Shown: positions 42,878 through 52,906 of the stretch, piece by piece | How positions within the stretch are numbered: the first letter of the stretch is position 1 | Layout of the letters: the number at the start of each line of letters is the position of its first letter | Assembly (NCBI RefSeq): GCF_004770475.1 | Contig: NZ_RQHK01000006.1 | Location: 1 to 64,000, forward strand | Reading direction: 5' to 3' | From: Leptospira mtsangambouensis | Lineage (GTDB): Bacteria; Spirochaetota; Leptospiria; Leptospirales; Leptospiraceae | DNA length: 64,000 nucleotides | Notes under the pieces: generated by a model | Told to the model about the DNA's origin: nothing | Seen by the model: the letters and a program-made list of their open reading frames with translations, nothing else | Database searches by the model: none | Program-made: the position numbers and the translations under genes

Positions 42878-44992
42878 ATGACCCGCCATACAATAATCTA
42901 TCTTTCCATTGCGCTTTTGTCAACGGCCTGTCGTATGGTGGCTCCTTCGCCGAAAATTCAATCGGGTGAATTGGATTTAAGAAATGTTTCATTTGAATCA
43001 GGAGTCGCGATCGCACTTCACGGAGACTGGAAATTTTATCCAGGACAATTCAATGTTCCTGAAGGTGCTCCTTCCTCAATTTACCTTCCCGTTCCAGCTC
43101 TTTGGAACCAAGTTCCTTTGCATTCGGAGATCAAGGATGGGAAGGGATATGGCACCTATGTGTTGGACATTCATCTTCCCAAAGAAAATCAAATTTATTC
43201 GGTTTATTTGCCTGAGGTTCGCACTTCATTTCGGTTATTGGCAGGTAACAGAAGTTTGGTGTCGGGAGTCCCTGGCAAAACAAAAGAAACAACCATTCCA
43301 AGTGCCCAAGGGCAAAGTTTTACTATTGGTGCAGAAGATCATCTTCAGATTCGAATTGAAGTCAGTAATTTCCATCACAAAGAAGGTGGCCTCCCCAATG
43401 CACCAATCTTCGGCCTTGCAGAAAGTGTTCAAAATTATATTCTAGCACAAAGTACGATTGATTTGGCGTTAACAGGCGCTATATTTATGTTTGGTTTGTA
43501 TCATTTTATTTTATTTTTCTATCGAAACAAACAAAGAGAAGCATTTTACTTTGGATTCTTCTGTTTAGTTTTTGCTGCAAGAATTCCTTTTATTGGTAGT
43601 AAAACAATTTATGCTGTATTCCCAAATATTCCCTGGGAACTAGTGATTTATGTTGACTATGCATCTGTATTTGTTTTAGGAATTTTATTTTTGTGGTTTG
43701 TTGATGGACTTTTCCCTAGATTTATCGATACAAAGTTGATTCTTTATTTCAGTGCTTACGTACAGTTTATGTTAGTCTATGGTTTAATCATTAAACCGGA
43801 AGTTTATACTCAGTTTGAACTTGTCTTTCAGGTATTAGGACTTGTTTATGCTCTGTTTTTAGGAATTCGATTGTACCAAATGATGGTAAGAGGGTTGCCT
43901 GAATCAGGAATTTTCTTTTTAGGATATTTGGTGCTGTTTGTTGGGTTCGTTTATGATGTTTTTCTTGCTTATCGTGGGGAAGGAGAATCAACACTATCTC
44001 AAATTGCTGTATTTTTATTTTTTGGTGTTCAATCCACGATTGTTACACTTCGTACGGCAAGAAACTTCCATAAAAAAGTATTATTAAAAGAAGAATTCGA
44101 AACTATTAATGAACAGTTTATCTTAACAAATCGACTTTATGCAAAATTTATTCCTCGTGACTTTTTGACTCATTTGGGAAAGGAAAGTATCGAGGAAGTT
44201 CAGTTAGGTGATAGTAGCGAAAGGGAAATGACCATTTTGTTCGCAGACATTTGGGAGTTTTGGGATATCATATATTCCATTTCACTTGAAAACCGAATGT
44301 TATTTACAAATTCTTATTTAGGTAGGATTGGACCTTGCGTTCGTAAAAACAATGGATTTATCGATAAGTATATTGGAAGTGCGATTATGGCATTGTTTGA
44401 TGGCGGGATTCAAGATTCCATCAAAGCAGCAGAAGACATCCAATGGGAATTAGAAAAATACAATGAACGTAGGCGTTCGTTGGGATATTTACCACTTCAT
44501 GCAGGGATAGGAATTCATTCTGGTGACACCATGCTTGGGATTTTGGGGGAAGAGAAAAGATTTGAGTCGACTGTTATTTCTGACACAGTTAATCTTGCGA
44601 GTCGCATTCAAGGTTTAACAAAAAAATACGGTGCAAGAATTCTTGTAAGTTTAACTTCACTTATGATGCATGAAGATTTAGATACAATTCCTTATCGAAT
44701 TTTGGATTTTGTTCGGGTCAAAGGAAAACAAGAATCTGTAATGATAGCAGAGGTATTAATTTCGGGCATCGATGATATCTCTAATAAAAAAATTGAAAAT
44801 AAAGAAAGATTTGAAGCAGCAATTTTTGATTATGAACGTGCCGAATTTGTTTCAGCATTAGAAGGATTTCGCGAGGTGTTTGCAAACAATCCAGAAGATT
44901 TGGCAGCACAGATTTATATTGAAAGATGTGAATACTACCAAGCAGCAGGTGTCGGTGAAGATTGGGAAGGGATTTCCGAATGGGAAAAATAA
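42878..44992 (+). CDS. 7TMR-DISM cyclase, C2-like half (lacks second metal Asp)
   Basis: 704 residues; AAGG six bases before the ATG. Lipobox LLSTAC (Cys18), periplasmic DISM domain (~30-180), seven hydrophobic helices (~195-390), then a class III cyclase domain (~440-620). First metal Asp457 is present (ILFADIWEF). The second is replaced by Ser501 (KYIGSAIM; the complete homologue at 6403 has KFIGDAVM). Lys497, Thr565, Asn572 and Arg576 (VNLASRI) are all present. This is exactly the residue set of a mammalian C2 half, which also has GS at that place. Its 3' end overlaps the next gene by 13 bp. Confidence 0.88.
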   Translation: MTRHTIIYLSIALLSTACRMVAPSPKIQSGELDLRNVSFESGVAIALHGDWKFYPGQFNVPEGAPSSIYLPVPALWNQVPLHSEIKDGKGYGTYVLDIHLPKENQIYSVYLPEVRTSFRLLAGNRSLVSGVPGKTKETTIPSAQGQSFTIGAEDHLQIRIEVSNFHHKEGGLPNAPIFGLAESVQNYILAQSTIDLALTGAIFMFGLYHFILFFYRNKQREAFYFGFFCLVFAARIPFIGSKTIYAVFPNIPWELVIYVDYASVFVLGILFLWFVDGLFPRFIDTKLILYFSAYVQFMLVYGLIIKPEVYTQFELVFQVLGLVYALFLGIRLYQMMVRGLPESGIFFLGYLVLFVGFVYDVFLAYRGEGESTLSQIAVFLFFGVQSTIVTLRTARNFHKKVLLKEEFETINEQFILTNRLYAKFIPRDFLTHLGKESIEEVQLGDSSEREMTILFADIWEFWDIIYSISLENRMLFTNSYLGRIGPCVRKNNGFIDKYIGSAIMALFDGGIQDSIKAAEDIQWELEKYNERRRSLGYLPLHAGIGIHSGDTMLGILGEEKRFESTVISDTVNLASRIQGLTKKYGARILVSLTSLMMHEDLDTIPYRILDFVRVKGKQESVMIAEVLISGIDDISNKKIENKERFEAAIFDYERAEFVSALEGFREVFANNPEDLAAQIYIERCEYYQAAGVGEDWEGISEWEK

Positions 44993-47124
44993 AAAAACAA
45001 ATCCAAATCCTTTTTGTATTTTTTATACCAGTCGTTTTGTTATCCTCTTGCCATTTTGGATCTTCGCAAGAAGCACAAAAAGGATATTTGGAACTTCCTC
45101 TTGAAGCAATTAAGAACAACCAAAAACTTTCAACTGGTGGTGAATGGGAATTTTATTGGGGAGAGATTTTTGGGGAAAGTTTATTTGAAAAAATAAAAGA
45201 AACTAATAAAACCTATGTGAAAGTTCCCTCGTCTTGGAATTCCTATAGACCAGAAGGTGAAGGCGGAGATGGTTATGCAGTATTTCGCCTAACACTAAAA
45301 GTTCCCGATCCCAACATTCGATATTACCTTCGGGTGCAACCTGCGACTAGTTCTTATGAGTTATATGTCAATCGGCAAAAAATTGCAAGTTCAGGAAAGG
45401 TGGGAACTGACGAGTTAAGTGCGGTTCCAAAATACCAAATCCAATATGTATCTTTTCAACCAGAAGGTTTTGAACAAGAAATACTTTATGTGGTGAGTAA
45501 TTTTCATCATGCGCGTGGTGGATATAGAAAACCAATTGAAATTGGGACAAAGGAAGTCATTCAAAATCAGTCGCTTATTTATTCTGCAGGAGAGGTTTTT
45601 GTTTTTGGTGCGATGTTAACGATGGCATTATACCAGCTAACAGTGTTTTTGTTTAGAAGAGAGGAAAAAAGTTCTCTATACTTTGCGTTGTTTTGTTCGT
45701 TTACTGGCCTTCGTTTAGTAGTTCTTGATAACTATTATATTGTTTATGCAATTCCTGATTTTTCTTGGCATTGGATGCAGGTTTTGGATTATACTTCTGC
45801 TCCTCTTCTTGTATGTTTTTTCTTAGGTTATCTAAAGAGTTTGTTCCCTGGTAGATCCGAAGTGCCAAAGTGGATGTTGTATTCTTGTTGGAGTATCACG
45901 GCTTGTTTTGTTTCTTTTGTTGTGTTAACAGATGCTAAACTATTTACAAAAACCAATATTTTTTCGCAAGTATTAATCCTGTTTTTTAGTATTTGTTCTT
46001 TTTATGTAATTTTGAAGATTTATAAACAGAGAAAAAAAGATAGTAGTTTGGTATTTTATGGATCATTACTACTTATGATTGGTTCAACACATGATTTGAT
46101 GGCAGGGAATTACTGGTTTCAGTCTCAACCATTGATGCCATTTTCATTGTTTGTTTTCTTTTTATTTCAGAGCATTCTCCTTGCGAGAAGAAATGCTAGG
46201 TTTTATTCTTCAATGGATACTTTGACAACAGAATTGATTGAAGTCAATAATCGTCTTGAAGCATCAAACAAGGTGTATGCGAAATTTGTTCCCTTGCGAC
46301 TCATTCAATTGTTTTCAAAGGTTTCTAATTCAAGAGTCAAACGCGGGGATTTTATCGTAAAACAAATGTCAGTATTATCTTCTGACATTCGAAATTTTAC
46401 CGCAATTTCAGAATCTTTGAGTCCAGAAGAGACATTTTTATTTCTCAACGATTATTTGAGACAAGTGGGGCCAACCATTCGCTCCCATAACGGGTTTATT
46501 GAGAAGTATGTTGGGGATGCTATTTTTGCTTTGTTTGAAAGAAAACCAGAAGATGCCTTGTCTGCTGCAATTGAAATGCACAAAACAGTTGCAAAGTGGA
46601 ATAACGAATCAATGTCTCATCGTGTTTCTGGCATACAAATTGGAGTTGGGATACATTTTGGTGAATTGATGCTCGGTATTATTGGTGAAGAACAAAGAAT
46701 CGAGTCTGCTGTATTATCAGACTCCATGGGTGTTGCCAATTCTTTGGAATCAATGACCAAAAAATATGGGGCAAAAATCATTATTAGTTTGGATGCACTT
46801 CTTGAGTTAGAACATCCTGATTCCTACCCACATCGATTATTGGATTTTTTGAAAATACCAGCCAAACAAAAGTTAATTGGGATTGCGCAAGTATTGGTGG
46901 AAGGTGTGGAAGAATCTTTCGGATTGAAGTTAAAAACGAAAGATCAGTTTGAGGACAGTGTTAATTTGTTTTGGGATGGGGAATTTGAAAAAGCTGGGAA
47001 AGGGTTTCGGGAAGTTTGTGATATCGATCCTTCTGACAAAGCTGCCAAATTATACTTAGAAAGAACAGAAATCTATGCACAAAACGGTCCTCCCCCAGGG
47101 TTTGGAAAAGGGTTTTTGGCATAA
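44980..47124 (+). CDS. 7TMR-DISM cyclase, C1-like half (has metal Asps, lacks Asn/Arg)
   Basis: 714 residues from ATG 44980, inside the end of the previous gene with AAGGG eight bases upstream; a TTG at 44962 is less likely. Lipobox VVLLSSC, DISM domain, seven helices (~205-400) and a class III cyclase domain (~455-635). Both metal Asps are present: Asp469 (LSSDIRNF) and Asp513 (KYVGDAIF). The transition-state Asn and Arg are lost: the VNxASR motif reads MGVANS (Gly584, Ser588). This is the pattern of a mammalian C1 half. Alone it should be inactive; it is predicted to pair with the upstream product. Confidence 0.88.
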   Translation: MGKIKKQIQILFVFFIPVVLLSSCHFGSSQEAQKGYLELPLEAIKNNQKLSTGGEWEFYWGEIFGESLFEKIKETNKTYVKVPSSWNSYRPEGEGGDGYAVFRLTLKVPDPNIRYYLRVQPATSSYELYVNRQKIASSGKVGTDELSAVPKYQIQYVSFQPEGFEQEILYVVSNFHHARGGYRKPIEIGTKEVIQNQSLIYSAGEVFVFGAMLTMALYQLTVFLFRREEKSSLYFALFCSFTGLRLVVLDNYYIVYAIPDFSWHWMQVLDYTSAPLLVCFFLGYLKSLFPGRSEVPKWMLYSCWSITACFVSFVVLTDAKLFTKTNIFSQVLILFFSICSFYVILKIYKQRKKDSSLVFYGSLLLMIGSTHDLMAGNYWFQSQPLMPFSLFVFFLFQSILLARRNARFYSSMDTLTTELIEVNNRLEASNKVYAKFVPLRLIQLFSKVSNSRVKRGDFIVKQMSVLSSDIRNFTAISESLSPEETFLFLNDYLRQVGPTIRSHNGFIEKYVGDAIFALFERKPEDALSAAIEMHKTVAKWNNESMSHRVSGIQIGVGIHFGELMLGIIGEEQRIESAVLSDSMGVANSLESMTKKYGAKIIISLDALLELEHPDSYPHRLLDFLKIPAKQKLIGIAQVLVEGVEESFGLKLKTKDQFEDSVNLFWDGEFEKAGKGFREVCDIDPSDKAAKLYLERTEIYAQNGPPPGFGKGFLA

Positions 47125-47209
47125 AAAAGACATAGATTCGCCCCGGTTTCCGAAAAAGTTCTTGAACTTCCTCTCTAAATGAACGAGAGTCAGTAATACG
47201 GAGATTCCC

Positions 47210-48685
47210 ATGACCCAAGCCACTCTCACTCAAACCTCAAATTCTGGAAAGGCTGTGATCCAAACAAAAAGTTTTACTCCCTCTGACATTGATCGTATTT
47301 TCCAAGCACAAAAGAAAAAGACTTTGGAACTTCGTTTGTCCAATTTCAAAACTCGGATCCTTAAATTAAAAAAATTAAAAAACGCAGTCCTTAAATACCA
47401 AAAAGAAATCCAAATCGCTCTCCATTCCGATTTTAGAAAATCTGCCGGAGAAGTGGACATCACTGAAATTTTACCTACCATTGCAGAAATCAATGATGCC
47501 ATCCGCCATGTAAAACATTGGATGCGCCCAAAAAACGTAATGACTCCGCCAACTTTACTTGGTGCCACAAGTCGTATCGTTTATGAACCAAAGGGAGTTT
47601 GTCTTATCATTGCTCCTTGGAATTATCCGTTCCATCTTGCGATTGCACCTCTCGCAGCAGCGATTGCAGCTGGAAACACAATCATGTTGAAACCTTCTGA
47701 ATTTACACCACATACTGCGGATGTCATCAAAGCAATGTTAAGTGAAATATTTGCAGAAGATGAAGTGGCCGTTTTTGAAGGTGATGTTGCAGTTGCAACT
47801 GCTTTACTCGAAGTGCCTTTTGACCATATCTTTTTTACTGGTTCCACGCCAGTTGGTAAAATTGTAATGGCAGCTGCTGCAAAACACTTAACCAGCGTAA
47901 CTCTTGAGTTAGGTGGTAAATCTCCTTCGATTGTTGCAGAAGACGCTGATTTAAAAGTTGCTGCAGAAAGAATTATGTGGGGAAAATTTTTAAACGCAGG
48001 CCAAACTTGTGTGGCTCCGGATTACCTTTTGATCCCTGAATCGAAAGTGGAAGAGTTTGTTAAAAATGCAAAAGAAACCACAGAAAGTTTCTTTAAATCC
48101 AAACCAGAAAATTTTACAGCAAGCCCTGACTTTTGCCGTATTGTGAATGCAAAAAACTTTGGTAGAGTATCCTCTTATGTAGATGATGCAGTCAAAAAAG
48201 GGGCAAAAATTGCTTATGGCGGAGAAGTAAGAAGTTCGGATAATTTTATTTCACCAACCATCCTCACGAATGTCTCTTTAGATGCTCGTATTATGGAAGA
48301 TGAAATTTTTGGACCACTTTTACCAATCATCACTTACAAAACTTTGGACGAAGCCATCCATATCATCAATGAAAGACCAAAACCACTTGCATTGTATATT
48401 TTTACTAAAAAAAGAAGTACATCCAAGTATGTTCTTAAAAGAACAAGTTCAGGTGGAGCTGTAATCAACGATGTGATCCTTCATCTCGTGAATTCAAACC
48501 TTCCATTTGGTGGTGTGAACCATTCTGGACATGGTAGTTACCATGGACAATTTGGGTTTAAAACTTTTTCACACGAAAGATCAGTTTTACAAACTCCTAA
48601 GGCATCCATTGCAAAGTTGATGTATCCACCTTACTCTGGTTTTGTGAGACTAATGGTGAAGTTAACAACTAAATTTTTCGTTTAG
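47210..48685 (+). CDS. Aldehyde dehydrogenase family protein
   Basis: 491 residues; GGAG six bases upstream. NAD(P)-dependent oxidation of an aldehyde. Motifs: [66 protein letters not shown] with the general-base Glu, [14 protein letters not shown] with the catalytic Cys, and [10 protein letters not shown]. The C-terminus is hydrophobic/basic ([15 protein letters not shown]), as in class 3/fatty aldehyde dehydrogenases that attach to membranes. It may act on long-chain aldehydes; the substrate is inferred. Followed by a strong hairpin. Confidence 0.92.
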   Translation: MTQATLTQTSNSGKAVIQTKSFTPSDIDRIFQAQKKKTLELRLSNFKTRILKLKKLKNAVLKYQKEIQIALHSDFRKSAGEVDITEILPTIAEINDAIRHVKHWMRPKNVMTPPTLLGATSRIVYEPKGVCLIIAPWNYPFHLAIAPLAAAIAAGNTIMLKPSEFTPHTADVIKAMLSEIFAEDEVAVFEGDVAVATALLEVPFDHIFFTGSTPVGKIVMAAAAKHLTSVTLELGGKSPSIVAEDADLKVAAERIMWGKFLNAGQTCVAPDYLLIPESKVEEFVKNAKETTESFFKSKPENFTASPDFCRIVNAKNFGRVSSYVDDAVKKGAKIAYGGEVRSSDNFISPTILTNVSLDARIMEDEIFGPLLPIITYKTLDEAIHIINERPKPLALYIFTKKRSTSKYVLKRTSSGGAVINDVILHLVNSNLPFGGVNHSGHGSYHGQFGFKTFSHERSVLQTPKASIAKLMYPPYSGFVRLMVKLTTKFFV

Positions 48686-48704
48686 TCTAATTTCGCTGAA
48701 TGAA

Positions 48705-48737
48705 GATACACTCCTGGGATAAGTTCGGGAGTGTATC
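48705..48737 (+). terminator. Hairpin after the aldehyde dehydrogenase gene
   Basis: Perfect 10-bp stem GATACACTCC/GGAGTGTATC (48705-48714 with 48728-48737) with a 13-base loop, starting 20 bp after the stop codon. The trailing sequence is only mildly T-rich, so termination may be partial. Confidence 0.6.
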
Positions 48738-48806
48738 GATTGAATTTGCTACAAAATTGATCACAATTTACATGGTATGATCAATATACACTTTTTTTCG
48801 AAACTA

Positions 48807-48820
48807 CTGATAAATATCAA
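48807..48820 (+). promoter_or_regulatory. Near-perfect DNR/FNR box before the double hemerythrin gene
   Basis: CTGATAAATATCAA matches TTGAT-N4-ATCAA at nine of the ten fixed positions. It ends 56 bp before the hemerythrin ATG, almost the same distance as the norC box to the norC ATG (55 bp). A larger inverted repeat TTGATCA/TGATCAA (48757-48763 and 48778-48784) lies just upstream. Confidence 0.55.
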
Positions 48821-48876
48821 TTCCTCAAATGATTCTAAATCCGTGACACCAAGGGAGTGAATATTTCTGTGGAACA

Positions 48877-49980
48877 ATGCAGAAGGATTTTTCCGCGCAT
48901 TTAGATTCCTTAAGAATCACTTGGTTAAGTGAGCCTTTCCATCTTGGAATTCCTATCATCGATCTACAACATGTGTGGTTGGTTCATATCATTCTAGAGT
49001 TAGAAGAAACCATTGTTGAATCTGAAAAAGATGGATCTGAAGTGGATGTTCATTCTTCCTTTCGAAAGGCTTTGGATTATGTTTCGGAACACTTTGCCTT
49101 AGAAGAAGATATTCTCGAACATTTTAACTATCCAGAATTTTCTGAACATGTTAGTAGCCATAGAAAATTTGTAGAACGGTTAACTGAAAAATATTACGAA
49201 GCAAAAAATAATCAAATGGCCGCTTTAGGCATTTTGCAAATTTTAAAAAAATGGCTGTTTCAACATATCTTACATGATGATACCGATTATGCTGATTTTT
49301 TCAAAGCAAGTGCAGTTGATTTAAAAACTTACTGTAATGAAATTCTAAAATCAGGTAAATATCCAATTTCGAAAGAACAACTTTTAATTTATCAAAATAT
49401 TGTTCAGGTGGATACAACCCATATCACACTTCATGAACAATCCATTGATATTATCCAGGAAATAAGAAATATCTGGAAAACATATAATTTAGCCACTGGA
49501 ATTCCTATTATCGATTTACAACACATTTGGCTTTTAAAGATGATTGTTGAGTTAGACAACTCGTTAAAGTTAGGTGATGGTTCGAGTGATACGTTTCAAA
49601 GGGTCATAACTTCCGCTATTGAATACACAAAGGACCATTTCGGTGTGGAAGATAAAATTATGAGATACTTTCGATATACGGATGTAGTCCAACATATGAA
49701 TCAACATAAACGATTCATTGACTTTATCAAAACAAGAAACGATGAATTTAAGTTGGGGCATCCTCGAGCAGGTCTTCATTTGGTCCAAGACCTTAGAAAT
49801 TGGCTTTTGTCTCACATTGCCCTTGAGGATAAAAAAATTGGGATCGCCTTTGAATCTCGAGTGCGAGAACTTTCCGAGTTTACGAAAAAACTGCACCAAA
49901 CTGGGGAAATTAGCATCTCTCGGGAACAAAAAAACCTATATAAACTGGTGATGCAATCTGCCCCAGACCCTCTGGATTGA
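48877..49980 (+). CDS. Double hemerythrin protein
   Basis: 367 residues, two tandem hemerythrin modules joined by a ~65-residue link. Module 1 ligands: His32, His72, Glu76, His91, His95, His130, Asp135. Module 2: His216, His254, Glu258, His273, His277, His313, Asp318. Each set is the complete five-His, two-carboxylate di-iron site. The tails after each module are also alike (KSGKYPISKEQLLIY and QTGEISISREQKNLY), so a ~180-residue unit was duplicated. Bacteriohemerythrins bind O2, and some NO; storage, sensing or detoxification are all possible. An upstream near-perfect DNR box suggests an NO-linked role. No signal peptide. Confidence 0.9.
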   Translation: MQKDFSAHLDSLRITWLSEPFHLGIPIIDLQHVWLVHIILELEETIVESEKDGSEVDVHSSFRKALDYVSEHFALEEDILEHFNYPEFSEHVSSHRKFVERLTEKYYEAKNNQMAALGILQILKKWLFQHILHDDTDYADFFKASAVDLKTYCNEILKSGKYPISKEQLLIYQNIVQVDTTHITLHEQSIDIIQEIRNIWKTYNLATGIPIIDLQHIWLLKMIVELDNSLKLGDGSSDTFQRVITSAIEYTKDHFGVEDKIMRYFRYTDVVQHMNQHKRFIDFIKTRNDEFKLGHPRAGLHLVQDLRNWLLSHIALEDKKIGIAFESRVRELSEFTKKLHQTGEISISREQKNLYKLVMQSAPDPLD

Positions 49981-50039
49981 TTTCGCCCGGAAATTGAATT
50001 GCCAGTCTGATTTTCCGGGAAAATCCTGTTTCCAAACCC

Positions 50040-51503
50040 ATGGAATACGAAGTCATCATCGGTCTGGAAGTCCACGTCCAGCTCAATACTCTATCAAAAA
50101 TTTTTTCCACCGCCACAAACGAATTTGGCGGTAGCCCAAACACTCATATCTCCACACTTTGTGTCGCTCTTCCTGGCACATTGCCAGTGTTAAACGAAGT
50201 GGTTTTGGAAAAGGCGGTTCGTGCTGGTGTGGCACTTGGATGTGAAATCACAAGATTCACAAAATTTGATCGTAAAAATTATTTTTACCCTGATTTGCCA
50301 AAAGGTTACCAAATTTCCCAGTTTGATAAACCCTATGCCACCCAAGGGGGAATCCATATCAAATTAAAAGGGGAGACGGAAGCGAAATTCATTCCCCTAA
50401 CAAGGATTCATATGGAAGAGGATGCTGGAAAATTAATTCACTCCCATGATCCTTCTATCAATCGTTCTTATGTGGATTACAACCGTGCTGGAACTCCTTT
50501 GATTGAAATCGTGTCAGAACCGGATCTGCGTTCTTCTGATGAAGCTTATGTATATTTGAATGAACTCAAAACAATCTTAAGATACATTCAAGTTTCAGAT
50601 TGTAATATGGAAGAAGGTTCGCTTCGTTGTGATGCAAACGTCTCCATTCGACCTAAGGGAGAAAAAGGATTTCGTACTCGTGTAGAAATTAAAAACCTAA
50701 ACTCTTTTAAGGCCGTAAAACAAGCGATAGACTATGAGGTAGAATGGCAAAAGGATATGTATTCTCGTGGAGAAACTTTCCGCCAAATGACAAAACTTTG
50801 GGATGCCACCTTACTCAAAACCATTCCGATGCGTTCTAAAGAGATGAGTCATGATTATCGTTACTTCCCTGAACCAGATCTTCCTACCATTCAAATTTCT
50901 GATTCGTTTATTGAAGACATCCGTAAAACTTTACCAGAACTTCCTAAACAAAAAAAAGAAAGATACAAAACGGAACTTGGTCTTCCTGATTACGATGCAG
51001 AAGTACTCACCAGCGAACGCGAGATAGCTGAATATTTTGAAGAAGCTCTACTCGTGTCTGGGGACGCCAAAAAAACATCTAACTGGGTAAAAGATGAGAT
51101 TCTTGGTATCGTCAACAAAGAAAACATTTCCATCCAAGAATTTGCGATCGATCCATTGCGTATTGGTAAACTTGTAAAACTCATCAACTCCGGTGAGATC
51201 ACAGGAAAAATTGCAAAAACTATCTTTGAAGATATGTTAACCTCCAAGGATCAACCGGAAACGATTGTCGAAGCGAAAGGTTTGAAAGTAGTTCGTGATG
51301 ACAAAGCACTGGAAGAAATTGTCATTCGTGTGATTGAATCTCAACCTGAATCAGTGGAAGGTTGGAAAAACGGAAAAGATCGTGTGCTCGGTGCCATCGT
51401 TGGTGGTGTGATGAAAGAAACCAAAGGTAAGGCTGATCCGAAACTTGTGAACGAATTGATCCTAGCAAAACTAGGACCACTTGGTGAAAAAAAGAAGGTT
51501 TAA
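50040..51503 (+). CDS. gatB: Asp-tRNA(Asn)/Glu-tRNA(Gln) amidotransferase subunit B
   Basis: 487 residues, full length. It forms Gln-tRNA and/or Asn-tRNA from misacylated precursors with GatA and GatC. Characteristic stretches: [128 protein letters not shown], and a C-terminal YqeY-like domain. The Cys/zinc motif of some GatB is not obvious. gatA and gatC are elsewhere. Convergent 4-bp overlap with the cobC-like gene. Confidence 0.97.
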   Translation: MEYEVIIGLEVHVQLNTLSKIFSTATNEFGGSPNTHISTLCVALPGTLPVLNEVVLEKAVRAGVALGCEITRFTKFDRKNYFYPDLPKGYQISQFDKPYATQGGIHIKLKGETEAKFIPLTRIHMEEDAGKLIHSHDPSINRSYVDYNRAGTPLIEIVSEPDLRSSDEAYVYLNELKTILRYIQVSDCNMEEGSLRCDANVSIRPKGEKGFRTRVEIKNLNSFKAVKQAIDYEVEWQKDMYSRGETFRQMTKLWDATLLKTIPMRSKEMSHDYRYFPEPDLPTIQISDSFIEDIRKTLPELPKQKKERYKTELGLPDYDAEVLTSEREIAEYFEEALLVSGDAKKTSNWVKDEILGIVNKENISIQEFAIDPLRIGKLVKLINSGEITGKIAKTIFEDMLTSKDQPETIVEAKGLKVVRDDKALEEIVIRVIESQPESVEGWKNGKDRVLGAIVGGVMKETKGKADPKLVNELILAKLGPLGEKKKV

Positions 51504-52093
51504 CTAATCTCTAATTTGTGGACAGATCCAAAGTCCACAGGTGATTTGAAGGCTTCTTCATACGGGGTCCCATATTGTTTGCATAAAGCGGCGCGAATGG
51601 GACCTGAGTGGCAAACAACGATCAGTGCATTTAAGGATTTGTTATTTGTTTTTTCCCAATGATTCCTTAAATTTCCACCTTCTCTCCAATCATTGATAAA
51701 AGAATCCATTCGTAAGATAAGATCAGTAAAGGCTTCTCCTCCTGGAGTATTTGCATTTACGAAGTCTTTCATCCATGGGATGGTTTCTTTTCTTGGGATT
51801 TCTTCCCAAAGTTTTCCATCCCAGTCTCCGAAGTTCATTTCCCACAAACGTTCGTCAGTTGGTATTTTGGAATGTTCCACTTGTGTTCGATTGTATTTGG
51901 TTAATAAAGCAGAAGAAAGTTTTAATGCTCTTGGCGCAGGACTCGAAAGAAAAAAATCAAATCTAGCAGGCAAATGTGGAAAGGTAGAGTCGGCCGTATC
52001 TTCCACAGGGTATTTGAGAGGGAAGTCAGTGCGGCCATAACAAGTTCCTTTGGGTGCGATGGTTTCCGGATGGCGAATTAAATATAGGTCCAA
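51500..52093 (-). CDS. cobC: Histidine phosphatase, probable alpha-ribazole phosphatase
   Basis: 197 residues from a TTG at 52093 that has GGGAG seven bases upstream. The frame is open to 52177, but that extension reads through the end of cobS. It begins [25 protein letters not shown]: an RHG-type phosphatase motif, here RHP, plus the CYGRTD block usual in CobC. Further parts are [19 protein letters not shown] and the second His in [12 protein letters not shown]. As the third gene of cobT-cobS-cobC it should remove the 5' phosphate from alpha-ribazole phosphate, or from the cobalamin phosphate, in lower-loop assembly. Start less certain than function. Confidence 0.82.
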   Translation of the reverse strand: MDLYLIRHPETIAPKGTCYGRTDFPLKYPVEDTADSTFPHLPARFDFFLSSPAPRALKLSSALLTKYNRTQVEHSKIPTDERLWEMNFGDWDGKLWEEIPRKETIPWMKDFVNANTPGGEAFTDLILRMDSFINDWREGGNLRNHWEKTNNKSLNALIVVCHSGPIRAALCKQYGTPYEEAFKSPVDFGSVHKLEIS

Positions 52094-52899
52094 ATCAATA
52101 CTCCCGAAACCCAAAGACAAGTTTCTGCTACTTGTTGGACTGCTCCCAAACAATCTCCGGTAAATCCACCAATCCAACGTTTCATTAATGTATACATATA
52201 ATACAAACTAGGAAGGATCAAAACCAAACTCAGTGAAAATTTGGGATGAAGGTTAACTAGAAAAATATAGGGAAGAAGACCTGCAAGGCTTGCAAATAAA
52301 GTTTGAGGCCAGGTAATTTCCTTGGCCATTGGTTTTGCATACCCTTCTTCTTTGGCATAAGGTAACAATTTCATCATCAGAACTGAAAAAAAACGACTCA
52401 AACTATGTGCTGTCACAAAATATAGATAAACGGATATTAGTTGGTATGTCCTTTCAATAGAAAAAAGATTCCAACTAAATCCTGTCGTTTTCAGTGATTC
52501 GGATGCACCTAAGATTTTAAGTAAAAGTAAAAGAGAAATTCCTGCTGCACCAAAACTCCCGACGCGACTATCTTTCATGATTCTCAGGATATCTTCTCGT
52601 TTCCATCCGCCGCCGATTCCATCACAAAAATCAGAAAATCCATCTTCATGAAATGCCCCAGTTAAGATTAACAAAAATCCAACGGAGATCACAAATGCGA
52701 TCGCGGGTCCCAAAAACATTTGAAAAACAGTAAAGATAATCCACTGTAAGGTTCCGAGCAGGATACCCACAAAAGGAGAATATTTAATCGATTTGTGTAA
52801 CCATTCTTCTTGGAACCCAATCCAGCGGGGTGCAGGAATCCGAGAAAGAAAAGATAAACAAACAAAGAATAGGCGAATCTCTGAAACAATCCAATTCAT
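52078..52899 (-). CDS. cobS: Adenosylcobinamide-GDP ribazoletransferase
   Basis: 273 residues, polytopic membrane protein. It joins adenosylcobinamide-GDP to alpha-ribazole. Family pattern: [15 protein letters not shown] at the N-terminus, [62 protein letters not shown] (the H/D-rich catalytic region), and [16 protein letters not shown] near the end. It follows cobT by 7 bp and overlaps cobC by 16 bp. Confidence 0.95.
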   Translation of the reverse strand: MNWIVSEIRLFFVCLSFLSRIPAPRWIGFQEEWLHKSIKYSPFVGILLGTLQWIIFTVFQMFLGPAIAFVISVGFLLILTGAFHEDGFSDFCDGIGGGWKREDILRIMKDSRVGSFGAAGISLLLLLKILGASESLKTTGFSWNLFSIERTYQLISVYLYFVTAHSLSRFFSVLMMKLLPYAKEEGYAKPMAKEITWPQTLFASLAGLLPYIFLVNLHPKFSLSLVLILPSLYYMYTLMKRWIGGFTGDCLGAVQQVAETCLWVSGVLIWTYI

Positions 52900-52906
52900 A
52901 TTACGT

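Noticed and set aside
47148..47168. Short palindrome around AAGTTCTTGAACTT between the cyclase and aldehyde dehydrogenase genes
   Set aside because: Weak AT-rich stem without a T-run; not convincing as terminator or operator.
52094..52177. 28-codon upstream extension of the cobC-like gene
   Set aside because: It is read from the end of cobS in another frame; the TTG at 52093 has GGGAG at good spacing and gives a standard phosphatase start.
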